The position numbers and the translations under genes were made by a program. Below the pieces are notes generated by a model. It did not search any database, was not told the DNA's origin, and saw only the letters and a list, made by a program, of their open reading frames with translations. From Candidatus Poribacteria bacterium (GTDB lineage: Bacteria > Poribacteria > WGA-4E > WGA-3G): a DNA stretch of 64,000 bases. Within the stretch, counting starts at the first letter, position 1. Each line of letters begins with the position of its first letter. Positions 8,902 to 17,343 of this stretch are shown one piece after another. The stretch covers positions 3,256,856 through 3,320,855 of the forward strand of contig OY282374.1 of the NCBI GenBank assembly GCA_958295815.1, read 5' to 3'.

Positions 8902-9765
8902 ATGCGCGCAGAATCAATACCACAGGACGCGGATTTTAGCTTGAACGCGGACGAGTTGGCATTTTGGAACGAGAACGGTTACCTTGTCCGTTTAAATGTA
9001 TTCTCGGATGAAGAGAACGATGTCCTCCGTCAAGTTGCTGAAGAGGTTGTGGACAGGAAACGTCCATATCCATCCACAAACATCGATCAGAACGCACTCG
9101 TCAGAGACGGAAAAATAGAAGAGCAAGGCATCTATGCGATGCACAAAATTCATCATCCGAGTTGTTACTGTCCAGAATTCCTCGCACGCGTCCGTGATCC
9201 GCGTCTAACCGACCCTCTTGTTGAGATGCTCGGTCCAGACATCCTCGGCATCAATAATCTATTTATCTGGAAAGCACCCAAGATAGGACTCGGTTTCCCG
9301 TGGCATCAAGACAAGTTCTATTTCCGTAATCGGTTTAGGACGGAGACGACCATTGGGACGTGGACGGCTATCGACCCAGCAGATCGGGAGAACGGCTGTC
9401 TTTATGTTATCCCCGGTAGCCACAAATGGGATATTTTTCAACACGACGATCTCGAAGGTTCACAACAAAACGAGTTCAAATTGGCGCGCGGTGCCCGCGA
9501 CGAAGACGGTGTTGCAGTAGAAGTACCACCCGGTGCGGTCATCTGGTTCCACAGTCATCTTTTGCATAAGAGCACGGATAACCATAGTCTGCGGTTCCGC
9601 CGCAGTTATGTCATCCACTACCTCAGTGCCCAAGCGGAATGGACACGTCCTGAAGCGCGCAATGGTAGGAAGCGACAACCCGTCATGTGGATTCGAGGCG
9701 AGACCTTCCCAGACAAGGTACACGAAGTTGAACGCGACGTCCGACCCGTTCCCGAATCTGAATGA
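8902..9765 (+). CDS. Phytanoyl-CoA dioxygenase (PhyH) family protein, tandem copy B
   Basis: This 287-residue paralogue of the preceding gene is aligned almost without gaps. It keeps H135, D137, H222 and the Arg cluster. Differences cluster in the N-terminal 20 residues, the Asp-to-Arg exchanges around 160 and 195, and the C-terminus after residue 250 (an added RNGRK stretch). These may tune substrate choice. AGGAG precedes the ATG. The stop codon lies 23 bp before the start of the LamG protein gene, suggesting a three-gene transcript. Confidence 0.92.
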   Translation: MRAESIPQDADFSLNADELAFWNENGYLVRLNVFSDEENDVLRQVAEEVVDRKRPYPSTNIDQNALVRDGKIEEQGIYAMHKIHHPSCYCPEFLARVRDPRLTDPLVEMLGPDILGINNLFIWKAPKIGLGFPWHQDKFYFRNRFRTETTIGTWTAIDPADRENGCLYVIPGSHKWDIFQHDDLEGSQQNEFKLARGARDEDGVAVEVPPGAVIWFHSHLLHKSTDNHSLRFRRSYVIHYLSAQAEWTRPEARNGRKRQPVMWIRGETFPDKVHEVERDVRPVPESE

Positions 9766-9788
9766 CAGTATGCTGGAAGGAGAACATA

Positions 9789-10580
9789 ATGACTGTTCAG
9801 AAATTATCTATAATGATATTGATAATATCAATCGCGATGCTCTGTAGAACCGCTATATGTCCAGCAGATGTATTGGAAGATGCACTCGTTAGCGCGTGGC
9901 TTTTTGACGAGGACCAAGGCGGGACAGCGAAAGATGCCTCTGGCAACGGTCATGATGGCAAGCTTATCGGCGCAAAGTGGGTTCAGGGCAAAATAGGAAC
10001 AGCACTTGAATTTGACGGGAACGGCAATATCGTAGAAATCCCACATCACGCCGATTTCGATCTCACGGAATACACAATATCGGCGTGGGTCAAAACCGAA
10101 CCGACTGGTAAGTGGCAAACGGTGATCGGAAAGGAACCCGTCGCTGGGAACCCCAGGAATTATGGTATATTCGTTGCGGGTAATACAAATCTACTGGGAG
10201 TAAACTACACCACAGGTGGCGCATGGAAAACCGCCTTTAGCAAGACAGTCGCTGCAGATGGCAAATGGCATCATGTTGCTGCTACATTTGATGGCAAGGT
10301 ACTTCGTGCGTATTTTGATGGCGTGATGGAAGGCGAAACCAAAACCGAGATTCCACCCGACCATAATACTGAGCCTGTCCGAATCGGACGCTGGGGGAAT
10401 CCAAGAGGCGATTACTGGGAAGGTGTACTTGACGAAGTTGCAATGTTCAGTCAGGCACTCACTGAAGACGAGATCCAAGACATCACGATGAACATGCGTG
10501 ATGCGTTATCAGTCGAAGCATCAGGCAAACTCGCAGTGACGTGGGGAACACTGAAGCAATCAATAACCGAACGACGCTGA
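9789..10580 (+). CDS. Secreted LamG-fold (concanavalin A-like) protein
   Basis: This 263-residue protein has an N-terminal hydrophobic segment (about residues 5-22) ending near ICPADV, a likely signal peptide, followed by one LamG/concanavalin-like jelly roll (LVSAWLFDED, then ASGNGHDGKLIGAKWVQGK, ALEFDGNG, HHVAATFDG, LDEVAMFSQALTEDEI). Such domains bind glycans or proteins outside the cell. The start is the ATG at 9789 with AAGGAG 5 bases ahead; an upstream in-frame ATG overlaps the preceding stop. The C-terminal tail GKLAVTWGTLK closely resembles the tail of the LamG protein at 47151-47960. The partner or ligand is unknown. Confidence 0.85.
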   Translation: MTVQKLSIMILIISIAMLCRTAICPADVLEDALVSAWLFDEDQGGTAKDASGNGHDGKLIGAKWVQGKIGTALEFDGNGNIVEIPHHADFDLTEYTISAWVKTEPTGKWQTVIGKEPVAGNPRNYGIFVAGNTNLLGVNYTTGGAWKTAFSKTVAADGKWHHVAATFDGKVLRAYFDGVMEGETKTEIPPDHNTEPVRIGRWGNPRGDYWEGVLDEVAMFSQALTEDEIQDITMNMRDALSVEASGKLAVTWGTLKQSITERR

Positions 10581-10582
10581 AT

Positions 10583-11118
10583 GGTTTTGGGTTGTAGGAG
10601 GAATAGCGGTCAGCGGTCAGAGTAGATAGCCGTCAGCGGTGCCTAAAGTTTCATAGTTTTCATAGCAAAATGGGAAATTGATATATTTCAAAAAAGGCTG
10701 TTAACATAGGTAGGGACTGGGTTTTTGGTGGTTTTGGGAAGGATTTGTGTGAGGGGTGCTATGAAATTTGCTATGAAAATTTCATAACGGATTATGTGGA
10801 TTTTGGTGTACTTTTTGGGTGATGTGTCAGTAATAGTGCTACAGGACGCGCTACAGGACGCGCTACAGGACGCGCTACAGGACGCGCTACAGGACGCGCT
10901 ACAGGACGCGCTACAGAACGCGCTACAGAACGCGCTACAGGACGCGCTACAGAACGCGCTACAGAACGCGCTACAGAACGCGCTACAGAACGCGCTACAG
11001 AACGCGCTACAGAACGCGCTATAGAGTATGTTAGTGATTGTGTCTTGGATGGGTTATGGGTTATGGGTTATGGGTTTTGGGTTAAGAGTTTTGGGTTGTG
11101 GGAGGAATAGCGGTCAGC
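10583..11118. repeat. Repeat-rich gap bounded by a 32-bp direct repeat
   Basis: Nearly identical 32-base sequences (core TTTTGGGTTGT then GGAGGAATAGCGGTCAGC) lie at 10583-10614 and 11087-11118. Between them are a 12-bp tandem array, a short run of GGGTTAT heptamers (about 11049-11075), and low-complexity DNA. No credible gene is present, although a frame is open through the array. The bounded structure suggests a unit that has expanded or moved as a block. Confidence 0.7.
10838..11020. repeat. 12-bp tandem repeat array, about 15 copies
   Basis: The unit GCTACAGGACGC is repeated head to tail about 15 times without spacers. The first six copies and the ninth carry GGAC; the seventh, eighth and last six carry GAAC. 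Because the unit is a multiple of three, the frame stays open and would encode LQDA/LQNA tetrapeptides. The only upstream start has no ribosome binding site or signal sequence, so I treat it as a minisatellite rather than a gene. Confidence 0.9.
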
Positions 11119-11136
11119 TATCAAAATCAACGGTAT

Positions 11137-11240
11137 GAATGCCGTGTGGCATTCCCCGGGTCAGCAAGAGTCGCGACTGGAAGTCGCTCCTACAGCAATA
11201 TTGGAAGGATGGAAGAAAAATATTCGGGGTTACAAACCCC
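11137..11240. repeat. Cluster of three interspersed palindrome types
   Basis: Three short inverted repeats follow one another: GAATGCC/GGCATTC (11137-11154), a GTCGCGACTGGAAGTCGC stretch followed by TCCTACA (about 11169-11193), and GGGGTT/AACCCC around ACA (11226-11240). Each has relatives elsewhere in the window, at 6185-6211, 17186-17232 with 45069-45134, and 30637, 30772 and 43566 respectively. The stretch from 11119 to 11420 has no gene. Confidence 0.6.
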
Positions 11241-11420
11241 TCCCACAAGAGTTGTCTTCATCAGGAGATCTCCCCCCTCTAAGAGATAAGAAAGTTCGTA
11301 TAGCTGTTTTTGAGCGTTTGCATTCTACGATGCATATCCGGTGATATGCTCCTATAATTATACGGCTTATTTATAGGGTATGCAAGTGGGAGTCGCGTTT
11401 TCATATTGGTTATTTATTGG

Positions 11421-11795
11421 TTATTTATTGGTGGTGTATTTTTTTGGTTTTTTTTTGCAGTCAGCAATTGGTAGTGAATTGTAGAGCTGTTCTGCCATAA
11501 GTTGGCGCAGGCGAACAACACCGGGTGGAGGATTTTTCTCATATTCCTCACGAGCGGTCCGACAGTACTCCAGATAATCCGTCAAATATGCCCCAATCTT
11601 TTCCCTATTTTGCAGGTAATAAAGAATCGTCGCGTAAACCTGCTCCAGTGTGAGCGTATAGAAACGTTCGGCGATAGCCTCTGGTGTTTGGGCGCGGTGG
11701 ATATATTCGTATAAGACACTCTCAATGCCGACGCGTGTGCCTTTTATTCGGATGTCGTCTTCTGCCAAAAAGTCGAAGTAGGTTTCGATTTGCAT
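11421..11795 (-). CDS. DUF433 domain protein (VapB-like antitoxin fold), orphan
   Basis: In this 124-residue protein, residues 1-75 match DUF433 (IRIKGTRVGIESVLYEYIHR, then PEAIAERFYTLTLEQVYATI), a small winged-helix-like domain commonly encoded with a PIN-like DUF5615 toxin. The C-terminal 50 residues are charged and variable. GGAG precedes the ATG by 7 bases. No partner gene lies on either side: downstream are repeats and upstream a 388-bp gap, so it is an orphan or the partner has been lost. A DNA-binding or antitoxin role is inferred from the family only. Confidence 0.8.
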   Translation of the reverse strand: MQIETYFDFLAEDDIRIKGTRVGIESVLYEYIHRAQTPEAIAERFYTLTLEQVYATILYYLQNREKIGAYLTDYLEYCRTAREEYEKNPPPGVVRLRQLMAEQLYNSLPIADCKKKPKKYTTNK

Positions 11796-11950
11796 GCATT
11801 ATCTCCGTTGGGAGTGAAGTCTGACTCGGTCTTGTTTTGGATAGCCTGCCAGTTTGAAAAGGATTGATGATTATTTTAGAATTGTAACATGCATAATGGA
11901 GAAGCGTCAAGTTTTTACCTTAGCATTTACAGGGTCATTTGGTTTTCCAA

Positions 11951-12072
11951 TAATTTACATCTGGATGCCCGAACTTGTTCGGGATGGTGCGCGCGAACCC
12001 GAATAAATTCGGGCATCCATCATTAGGTTGTCTTCACATAAGTAAACCCGTTTCTTAAAACAAAATGACCCG
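11951..12072. repeat. Interspersed element with CCCGAAC palindrome, copy 2 (double)
   Basis: Two palindromes, 11968-11983 (CCCGAAC TT GTTCGGG) and 11998-12013 (CCCGAAT AA ATTCGGG), are followed by the shared tail CATCCATCATTAGG, CACATAAGTAAAC and TTCTTAAAA. The element fills most of the 388-bp gap between the DUF433 gene and the next PhyH gene. Nothing else is evident in this gap. Confidence 0.75.
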
Positions 12073-12183
12073 ATTAGCATTTATGGCTAGTTATGGAAAT
12101 AAATGGACATTTGTATGGACTGAAAAAGCACGATGCTCCTCTGATTGGTAGGCAGTTTTTCTCTCGTGTTGTTGAGTGCATTG

Positions 12184-12936
12184 TTAACGCGCAGGCTTAT
12201 CAGGCGGCGAAGGTTGGGAATCAAACCCATAGATTCGGCGCATCGTTGGGGTGGCGCGTTCGACGACTTCCGGCTTGAGATGATGCACAAAGTCAAACAT
12301 CGGCTTAACAAAAGAACGACAACAGAAACAAATCAACGCAATACGCTGTTTATCAGTTGTGTTAGCACCCGCAGAATGCCAGATCGCACCGTTGAACAAG
12401 AACACAGAGCCTTTCGGTGCAGAAAGTCGGACTTCATCGGGGTGATGGGTGGTGCCGGGAGTCGGTTTGATTCGCTGGAGATGGATACCCGGTACATGGC
12501 GTGTGCCGCCGTTCTCCGGTGTAAAATCGTCGAGGAGCCAGAGACTGTTAGCGACCAATGGGAAACTCGGCAGCGGTTCCGGCATCCCGCCTAATACACT
12601 ATCGACGTGATAGCCGCCATCGGGCGCGCCGGGATCGATGATATTAGAGGTAAGCGTGCTGAGTGTGTAATCGGGACCGAGCAGATGTTCAAAGAACGGC
12701 ATCACCTTCGGTCGGGCAACGAGTTTCTCATACATCTCGCCTTTGTTCACCAACCAGCGGACATGCTGACCGTGCCCGTCGGTGTGTTGGCGCGCTAAAC
12801 CGTTCTGCTTCTCCTCTTCTGCTAATCGGAGTATATCGGTTCTGTAGACTTCGATCTCCTCGTCGGAGAGCACATTTGGGATGACGATGCATCCCTGCTC
12901 GTCCAATTCTTTCTTTTGTGCGTCGGTGATTCCCAT
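12184..12936 (-). CDS. Phytanoyl-CoA dioxygenase (PhyH) family protein
   Basis: This 250-residue PhyH oxygenase has ligands H110 and D112 (YHVD) and H187 (IWHSAGANTT), with R198 for 2-oxoglutarate. AAGGAG lies 8 bases before the ATG. The motif WHSAGANTTDKQR resembles that of the PhyH protein at 52618, so these two are one subfamily. It is followed on the same strand, after two small palindromes, by nothing closer than the DUF433 gene. Upstream is the DUF362 gene, also on the minus strand. The substrate is unknown. Confidence 0.9.
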   Translation of the reverse strand: MGITDAQKKELDEQGCIVIPNVLSDEEIEVYRTDILRLAEEEKQNGLARQHTDGHGQHVRWLVNKGEMYEKLVARPKVMPFFEHLLGPDYTLSTLTSNIIDPGAPDGGYHVDSVLGGMPEPLPSFPLVANSLWLLDDFTPENGGTRHVPGIHLQRIKPTPGTTHHPDEVRLSAPKGSVFLFNGAIWHSAGANTTDKQRIALICFCCRSFVKPMFDFVHHLKPEVVERATPTMRRIYGFDSQPSPPDKPAR

Positions 12937-12955
12937 TTTGTACGCTCCTTCAATA

Positions 12956-13020
12956 GGCGAGGCACGGATACCTCGCCAACAATATCACGATAGAAAAAGG
13001 CGAGGCACGGAAACCTCGCC
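12956..13020. repeat. Two GGCGAGG..CCTCGCC palindromes in tandem
   Basis: Stems of 7 bp with 8-base loops lie at 12956-12977 and 12999-13020; both loops begin with CACGGA. They fill the 96-bp gap between the DUF362 and PhyH genes on the same strand and could form hairpins in a shared transcript. Confidence 0.7.
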
Positions 13021-13032
13021 AGAAAATCTAAA

Positions 13033-14247
13033 CTATGCAGCGAAGGGTTTCAAGCAATCCCCATAGACGTTGAAATGTTCACCTTCGTGTTCTTCAGCAT
13101 CGACGAGTTTGAGCCAGAGTGCACTATCTTTCTTGTCACCGCTCAGCTGCCGACGGCTGCCGAGATTCGACGGATCGGGTCCTGCCCAGACGACTTCACC
13201 ACCCTGCATATAAATGAAGTTATCACGATACCGGTCGATGAGATCTTTCTGGTTTTCTTGATAGATTAATCCCTGTTCACACGTCGTCCGTCGCCAGTTA
13301 GCGACTGTTTCTGGTGTATCCGTTTCAACGGAATCAAACTCCGCTAACGGTGCCGTAACTTCACTCTCCCAATCGATTTCATTAAGATCGACGGTGCCGT
13401 ATCCACGTTGTGCGGCGATGAGGATATGGTTCCGATCGCGTTTGAAGGGAGGTGTGGGCCAGTCAGATTGCGGATCGTGTCCCATCAGGTGCATCCCGAC
13501 AGTGTCGGTAGAGATCGGGTGATCACCAGCGATGAGTGCGTTACAGATTCTGCCTTCACCGCCCCATTCGCGTCCCCACTGTCCCGTCAGCGCATCGATG
13601 ATATTGAGGCACGGCTTTGTGATGAGTGCCAAATCTGGAAGCACATAAGAGAGACGGATAAGATGGTGGTAATAACTCCGCGTCCTGCCTTCCGGGAGCA
13701 GCATCGGCGGTAACCCGAACAGGTTCTTTGTGCATAATGTGATGCCCATGAAGGCGTGGTTTTTCATCTTCGCCACAGAGACGACTGCATCTGCATCGTC
13801 GAAACAGGCACTCAGTGTGTAACGATCAAACATTGAACCGCCACCGGGAACATCGTAGTCCTTAAAAGGAGGTAGATTGGAATCGACAAATTGCACGTCG
13901 AATTCTTTCAGATGGTGTTCGTAGTTGAAACCTGGAGGCATCCGATGTCCATGGGTATAAGGGTTCGTGTCCGTAGCAACAAGCTGCGCCGTGGTATGCT
14001 CTTTGATTAACCGCAGTACGGCACGACAGGTGGCATCATCTACCAATTCTCGACGGCGTCCCTCGTAGTAGATAATCCGCTCGGCAGGCTTCATCATATT
14101 AAATTTCATGACCACCTTCTTGGCGGTTTCAATCGGTTTCCAAGCGCGGGTGAGCGGGTCGGTAATGCGTCGGAGTGTCTGATAGATTTCCTCTTCCGTT
14201 GCGCGGTAATCGCAATGTGCCGCTCTAACTTTGAACTGTTTTTCCAT
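13033..14247 (-). CDS. DUF362 domain protein
   Basis: This 404-residue protein belongs to the DUF362 family, a group often linked with iron-sulfur proteins and of uncertain function. Conserved features are VVSVAKMKNHAFMGITLC-type sequence near residue 190 (KMKNH, TKNLFG) and LIAGDHPISTDTVGMHLMG near 275. There are no ferredoxin-type Cys clusters, so this is the cofactor-free form. The start at 14247 is chosen for its GGAG at 8 bases; an in-frame ATG 33 bases upstream lacks a site. It precedes a PhyH gene on the same strand. The reaction is unknown. Confidence 0.85.
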   Translation of the reverse strand: MEKQFKVRAAHCDYRATEEEIYQTLRRITDPLTRAWKPIETAKKVVMKFNMMKPAERIIYYEGRRRELVDDATCRAVLRLIKEHTTAQLVATDTNPYTHGHRMPPGFNYEHHLKEFDVQFVDSNLPPFKDYDVPGGGSMFDRYTLSACFDDADAVVSVAKMKNHAFMGITLCTKNLFGLPPMLLPEGRTRSYYHHLIRLSYVLPDLALITKPCLNIIDALTGQWGREWGGEGRICNALIAGDHPISTDTVGMHLMGHDPQSDWPTPPFKRDRNHILIAAQRGYGTVDLNEIDWESEVTAPLAEFDSVETDTPETVANWRRTTCEQGLIYQENQKDLIDRYRDNFIYMQGGEVVWAGPDPSNLGSRRQLSGDKKDSALWLKLVDAEEHEGEHFNVYGDCLKPFAA

Positions 14248-14358
14248 TGTGGTCTCCAGTGCAAGTGGGTGATTTGGCAAAATAGTAACATCTTATAAGA
14301 AAAATGTCAAGCACGATAGGATTTAGGGGGAGGGCATTTGCTGATGGATGATAGCCAA

Positions 14359-16404
14359 TTACAATCGGTCGCGCAAGAGGCGGCGCATGACTTTGTTGGA
14401 AGCGGTTCGTGGGAGGGCATCCACTATAACGACATCGTGGATGCGGAACAGTGGATTGATGTGTTGGGAAATTTCGGCTTGCAAGGAATTGTGAATTTCT
14501 TGTTTTGTCGGTTGGGATTCTGATACTGCCAGCACGGCGTAGATAATGAGTTGACTCGGACCGCCGTCTTTCGGTGAAACAGCAACTGCTGCCGTCTCTT
14601 GGATGCCATCGACGACGTTAAGCACTTCTTCAATCTCAGCGGAACTCACCTTGATGCCACTCAGGTTCATCGTATCATCAACCCGACCGAGTACCCGATA
14701 TTTAGTTCCTTCAAGCCAAGGTTCAGTGTCAAAGCCGTTGCCTAACTGTTCGATTGCATCGCCGTGTCGTCGTAGATTCTGTCTGGGTGTCCCCGCAAAG
14801 TAGACTTCATTGTGGTCGGCATTGAGGAGCGTTGTAGAGAGTCCGAGAGAGGGTGGAACGATGAAAACTTCGCCGTTTCGGGTCGGCTCTCCGTTGTCAT
14901 CAAAGAGCAGAAAGTCCAAACCGAGTGCAGCGGTAGTGAACGTCGCTGGTGCCGCCGGTTGCACGCGCGTTCCAGTGACATACCCGCCTCCGATCTCAGT
15001 GCCGCCGCAATACTCAATCACGGGTTTATAGCCAGCCAAGGACATAAGGTAAAGCATCTCCTCTGGATTAGAACATTCACCGGTTGAACTGAACGCTCGG
15101 ATTGCCTGCCAATCGAGTCCATGCATACAGTCGGTATTCTTCCAAGCGCGGACGAGGGTAGGCACGACACCGAGCATAGAGACCTTCGCTTTCTGCACAA
15201 AGACCCCGAACTCGCGTCCTGTCGGCACACCGTCATATAAGGCGATGGTGGCTTTGTTGATAAGACTGGCGTAGATGAGCCATGGACCCATCATCCAACC
15301 GAGGTTTGTATACCAAGCAAGCACGTCACCCGGATGAATATCGTGGTGTAGATAGGCATCCGCAGCGCATTTGATCGGGGTGGTATGCGTCCACGGGATC
15401 GCCTTCGGTTCGCCGGTAGTGCCAGAGGAGAAAAGAATATTCGTGTGGGCATCGGGGTCGCAAGGGATAGGGGCAAAGGTCTCTGTATCGCTGAGGAAGT
15501 CGCGCCATGTCACATCGCCTTCGCGTTCAATCTGTGCGACGGTATCACTGCTTTCGCAAGAGAAAACAATCGCTTTCGGTGCGTTTGCGGCGATCACTTT
15601 CTCATACAGCGGTAGACGCTTGCCTGCCCTGTTGATGTAATCCTGTGTGAAGATCGCTTTTGCTTTGCCAATGCGGAGGCGGGTGGCTATCTCATCTGGC
15701 GCGAAACTATCGGCGATTCCCACAACTACGCAGCCTGCTTTGACAATTCCGAGATAGATGGCAACGGATTCAGCGTTCATCGGCATATCGACTGCTACGG
15801 CATCACCCTGTTCCAGACCGATGTCTACAAGTCCGTTTGCGACCCGGTTGGTAAGACGTTCCAGTTCTTGATAGGTAAGCGTTATGAGGTCTTCGTCGTT
15901 CTCGCGTTGTGCAATAACAGCGGTGGCATTATCAGGAGCACTGAAGCAGCTATCAACAATATTGAGTTTGGCGAGGTTTGTCGCGGTGCCTGTTGCGTCT
16001 TTTTGTGCTACGGCGTGTGTGTCTATTGTTTTAATGCCCAATGTGTCAATCATCATCTGCCAAAACCTATCGCGATTGGTAACAGACCACGTATGGAATT
16101 CAGTATAGGTTTTGATGTTGAGTTCCATCATTAAGCGGGTGATATTTGCTTCGGTAATGTCTTCGTCAGTCGGGAACCACGCCGGTGGAGGTCCGTAGGT
16201 TGGGCGATCGAAGTCGGCGTATACCGTCTCATAGAGCAATTGGTGGAGTACGAAGGGGTGTTGTGGTGTGAGGATATAGCGCGAAAGTTCATACCAACAG
16301 GCTGTCGGAGACTGTGTAGGCAAGAGTCGATTAACGGTTTCTGCTATCTTTAATGCCTCTGCTTTTTCCAATCCACAAGCAATGATTTCTTCGAGGGTTA
16401 GCAT
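14359..16404 (-). CDS. Acyl-activating enzyme, AMP-forming acyl-CoA synthetase family
   Basis: This 681-residue adenylate-forming ligase activates a carboxylic acid as an acyl-AMP and transfers it to CoA. The AMP-binding signature is at 323-341 (ILFSSGTTGEPKAIPWTH), the adenine-binding EYCGGTEIGGGY follows near 480, and the acylation Lys is K671 (ASNKVMRR). The roughly 150-residue N-terminal extension before the canonical fold resembles that of acetoacetyl-CoA synthetase-like and plant peroxisomal AAE17/AAE18 enzymes. The substrate is not predictable. In a region rich in PhyH genes it could supply CoA thioesters, but that is only an inference from context. The Uma2 gene is 21 bp upstream on the same strand. 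Confidence 0.88.
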   Translation of the reverse strand: MLTLEEIIACGLEKAEALKIAETVNRLLPTQSPTACWYELSRYILTPQHPFVLHQLLYETVYADFDRPTYGPPPAWFPTDEDITEANITRLMMELNIKTYTEFHTWSVTNRDRFWQMMIDTLGIKTIDTHAVAQKDATGTATNLAKLNIVDSCFSAPDNATAVIAQRENDEDLITLTYQELERLTNRVANGLVDIGLEQGDAVAVDMPMNAESVAIYLGIVKAGCVVVGIADSFAPDEIATRLRIGKAKAIFTQDYINRAGKRLPLYEKVIAANAPKAIVFSCESSDTVAQIEREGDVTWRDFLSDTETFAPIPCDPDAHTNILFSSGTTGEPKAIPWTHTTPIKCAADAYLHHDIHPGDVLAWYTNLGWMMGPWLIYASLINKATIALYDGVPTGREFGVFVQKAKVSMLGVVPTLVRAWKNTDCMHGLDWQAIRAFSSTGECSNPEEMLYLMSLAGYKPVIEYCGGTEIGGGYVTGTRVQPAAPATFTTAALGLDFLLFDDNGEPTRNGEVFIVPPSLGLSTTLLNADHNEVYFAGTPRQNLRRHGDAIEQLGNGFDTEPWLEGTKYRVLGRVDDTMNLSGIKVSSAEIEEVLNVVDGIQETAAVAVSPKDGGPSQLIIYAVLAVSESQPTKQEIHNSLQAEISQHINPLFRIHDVVIVDALPRTASNKVMRRLLRDRL

Positions 16405-16425
16405 GAAACGAGGTATCTTCCTTTT

Positions 16426-17031
16426 TTAGACGCTACGAGTGGCTTGAAGGGAATTATCCGTTTCCAACTCAACGAATCTATAGATTTGGTTCAAGGAGAG
16501 TTCTGCTCCGATGGAAACGAGAGAAAGCACATGCTCAAGCGCACTAAATTCGCTGAGGATCCATTGTTCGCCTTGACGGAGATAGTGATCGATCTGAACC
16601 CGATCCTGTGAGATGAGAATGTATTCTTGCAACGATTCCAGTTGTCGATAGCGAACAAATTTCTCGCCTCGGTCGTAGTTTTCGGTTGAGGTAGAAAGCA
16701 CTTCAACAATGACCTGTGGATTGATGAGTGTGTCGAAAACGTCATCTTCAAAACGGGGTTCGTCACAGACAACGGAGACATCTGGATAGAAATACGAGAT
16801 ACCTGCTCCAATTCCAACGCGCATATCGCCGGTGAAAACTCTACATCCGTTTTCTATTAATTGATTGTAGAGTTGATTCGCAGTGTTCATTGTGATGAGG
16901 TTATGTGCGAGACTGGCTCCGGACATAGCGACGATTTCGCCGCTCAAATATTCGCTTTTGAGCGTTGCCTTTCGTTCCGAAGCGATGTATTCTTCAGGCG
17001 TCAGATAGGTTCGGGCTGCTATAGATGACAT
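16426..17031 (-). CDS. Uma2 family (DUF820) PD-(D/E)XK-fold protein
   Basis: This 201-residue protein has the Uma2/DUF820 pattern: LTPEEYIASERK at the N-terminus, KSEYLSGEIVAMSGAS, the PD-(D/E)XK-like YPDVSVVCDEP near residue 100, then PQVIVEVLSTSTENYDRGEK. The family has a restriction-endonuclease-like fold, is abundant in cyanobacteria and related phyla, and has no settled role. GGAGATACGC precedes the ATG. The acyl-activating enzyme follows 21 bp downstream, so the two may share a transcript without being functionally related. Confidence 0.9.
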   Translation of the reverse strand: MSSIAARTYLTPEEYIASERKATLKSEYLSGEIVAMSGASLAHNLITMNTANQLYNQLIENGCRVFTGDMRVGIGAGISYFYPDVSVVCDEPRFEDDVFDTLINPQVIVEVLSTSTENYDRGEKFVRYRQLESLQEYILISQDRVQIDHYLRQGEQWILSEFSALEHVLSLVSIGAELSLNQIYRFVELETDNSLQATRSV

Positions 17032-17119
17032 GCGTATCTCCTATGCTGTATGCTTAAACTTCGCGATAGAAGTATAACATATTATCAGTGAAAATTGCAA
17101 TAGTTCTACGAGAGAAAAA

Positions 17120-17232
17120 GGCGAGGTTAGGAGGGAAACACTCTATCAAAAACACCTCGCCAGCGAGAAATGCCTATGTCAGGGTTAGGAGATCGCTTCT
17201 ACTGGAAATGGTCGGGATTCGGAGATCCCTCC
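17120..17232. repeat. Palindromes of the GCGAGGT and TCCTACA families
   Basis: GGCGAGGT (17120-17127) and ACCTCGCC (17154-17161) enclose a 26-base loop. A second repeat with GGAGATCGCTTCTACTGG and GGAGATCCCTCCTACAG (about 17190-17232) follows. The gap from 17032 to 17343 has no other feature. Confidence 0.6.
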
Positions 17233-17343
17233 TACAGAAAAACTGAATGACCGTACTATCGGAACGATACCCTTGGCAATTGTCCCCAATTTACGCTACA
17301 ATTATTCTGATTTATCAACGAAATGGTAGGAAAGAGGCAGGCG

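Noticed and set aside
10838..11020. CRISPR array
   Set aside because: The repeats are 12 bp and continuous with no spacers, and no cas gene is near.
10794..11024. Open frame of LQDA/LQNA repeats as a repeat protein gene
   Set aside because: The frame stays open only because the repeat unit is 12 bp. There is no ribosome site and the start region has no secretion or family signal. Treated as a tandem DNA repeat.
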